Of a DNA stretch of 6,216 nt, positions 5,818 through 6,216 are shown in pieces. Source of the stretch: Myxococcota bacterium. Lineage in GTDB: Bacteria > Myxococcota_A > UBA9160 > PR03. Made by a program: the position numbers and the translations under genes. Below the pieces are notes generated by a model that saw nothing but the letters and a program-made list of their open reading frames with translations, was not told where the DNA came from and made no database searches. The DNA lies in assembly GCA_030066475.1 (NCBI GenBank), contig JASJBO010000408.1, positions 1 to 6,216 of the forward strand, read 5' to 3'. Position 1 is the stretch's first letter. Each line of letters starts with the position of its first letter.

Positions 5818-6216
5818 TCAGGCGAGCAGGTGCTGCCCGCCGTCCACGTGGCGCACCTCGCCCGTCACGGCGCCGGCGGGCCGGAGCAGGTGGACGACCT
5901 CGTCACCCAGGGCCGCGGGGCTCGCCGTGCCCAGGGGACTGGTCTCGGCCGCCCGGTGCGCCGCTTCTTCGAGGCCGGGAATCGCGCCACCGGCTTTCGA
6001 GTCGCTGTAGGGCGAGAAGCGAACGGCGTTGACGCGCACGCCGTGCGCAGGTCCGAGCTCCGCCGCCAGCTCCCCGACGATGCGTTCGAGCGCGGCCTTG
6101 GCGACCCCCACGTTCTTGTAGGGGTGCGCCACGACGCGAGCCGCTCCCAGGTAGCTGAGCGCCACGACCCCAGACCCGGGCTCGAGGACCCTGCGCCCCA
6201 GCAGGCCGCGGAGCAG
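5818..6216 (-). CDS. SDR family oxidoreductase resembling enoyl-ACP reductase (FabI/FabL-like), C-terminal part
   Basis: The frame is open to the window edge and gives 132 residues; the N-terminal NAD(P)-binding half lies outside. The fragment contains GVVALSYLGAARV (16-28), close to the 'TYLGAERV' segment of FabI with its extra active-site Tyr (here Tyr22). The catalytic YKNVGVAK follows with Y-x6-K spacing (Tyr33, Lys40), the enoyl-ACP-reductase variant rather than the Y-x3-K of ordinary SDRs. Next come AALERIVGELAAELGP and VRVNAV (60-65), and the terminal TGEVRHVDGGQHLLA, as in FabL/FabI-type SDRs. The probable role is NAD(P)H-dependent enoyl reduction in fatty acid synthesis or a related step. 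The FSPYSDSKAGGAIPGL segment after VNAV differs from housekeeping FabI, so a specialised paralogue is possible. It lies 150 bp upstream of bchE on the same strand, but the intervening promoter and operators suggest separate transcription. Confidence 0.85.
   Translation of the reverse strand: MLRGLLGRRVLEPGSGVVALSYLGAARVVAHPYKNVGVAKAALERIVGELAAELGPAHGVRVNAVRFSPYSDSKAGGAIPGLEEAAHRAAETSPLGTASPAALGDEVVHLLRPAGAVTGEVRHVDGGQHLLA

Noticed and set aside
1..6216. CRISPR arrays, tRNA/rRNA genes, insertion sequences, attachment sites
   Set aside because: I saw no regularly spaced direct repeats, no RNA-gene signatures, no transposase and no terminal inverted repeats.

Overview
This is a GC-rich bacterial segment, with third codon positions mostly G or C, packed with genes. 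Its core is a four-gene block on the minus strand that begins with two bacteriochlorophyll genes. Reading the minus strand from 5667 down to 1102, the order is bchE (radical-SAM, B12-type anaerobic Mg-protoporphyrin IX monomethyl ester cyclase), bchJ (V4R-domain protein), a divergent CaiB/BaiF-type (class III) CoA-transferase, and a four-CBS-domain protein. bchE and bchJ overlap by GTGA, bchJ and the CoA-transferase overlap by ATGA, and the CBS gene starts 17 nt after the CoA-transferase stop with its own GGAGG. They therefore look like one transcript with translational coupling.

Upstream of bchE is a 150-bp gap containing the only strongly AT-rich stretch of the window. It holds two 18-bp palindromic elements that fit the CrtJ/PpsR operator pattern (TGT-N12-ACA / TGTCA-N8-TGACA), separated by exactly 8 bp, with a TATAAA -10 candidate for bchE in the spacer. 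This points to aerobic or light-responsive repression of the type known from purple phototrophs, although no regulator gene is in the window.

Flanks: at the right end (5818-6216, minus) is the C-terminal part of a short-chain dehydrogenase resembling enoyl-ACP reductase. At the left end (1-810, plus) is the C-terminal part of a P-type cation ATPase, followed by a small membrane-protein-like reading frame (896-1105, plus) that lacks a normal start codon. That small frame and the CBS gene converge and share the palindrome CTAG as both stop codons.

The organism is a bacterium with at least part of a (bacterio)chlorophyll pathway. The bchE-bchJ order and the CrtJ/PpsR-like sites resemble Proteobacteria. 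However, the neighbours (CoA-transferase, CBS protein, enoyl-ACP-reductase-like SDR, P-type ATPase) are not those of a classical photosynthesis gene cluster, so a lineage that acquired or rearranged these genes (for example Myxococcota or Binatota, in both of which bacteriochlorophyll genes have been reported) is equally possible. The window alone does not decide this. The most notable novelty candidate is the tight coupling of bchE/bchJ to a CoA-transferase and an adenine-nucleotide-sensor-type protein under putative CrtJ/PpsR control.
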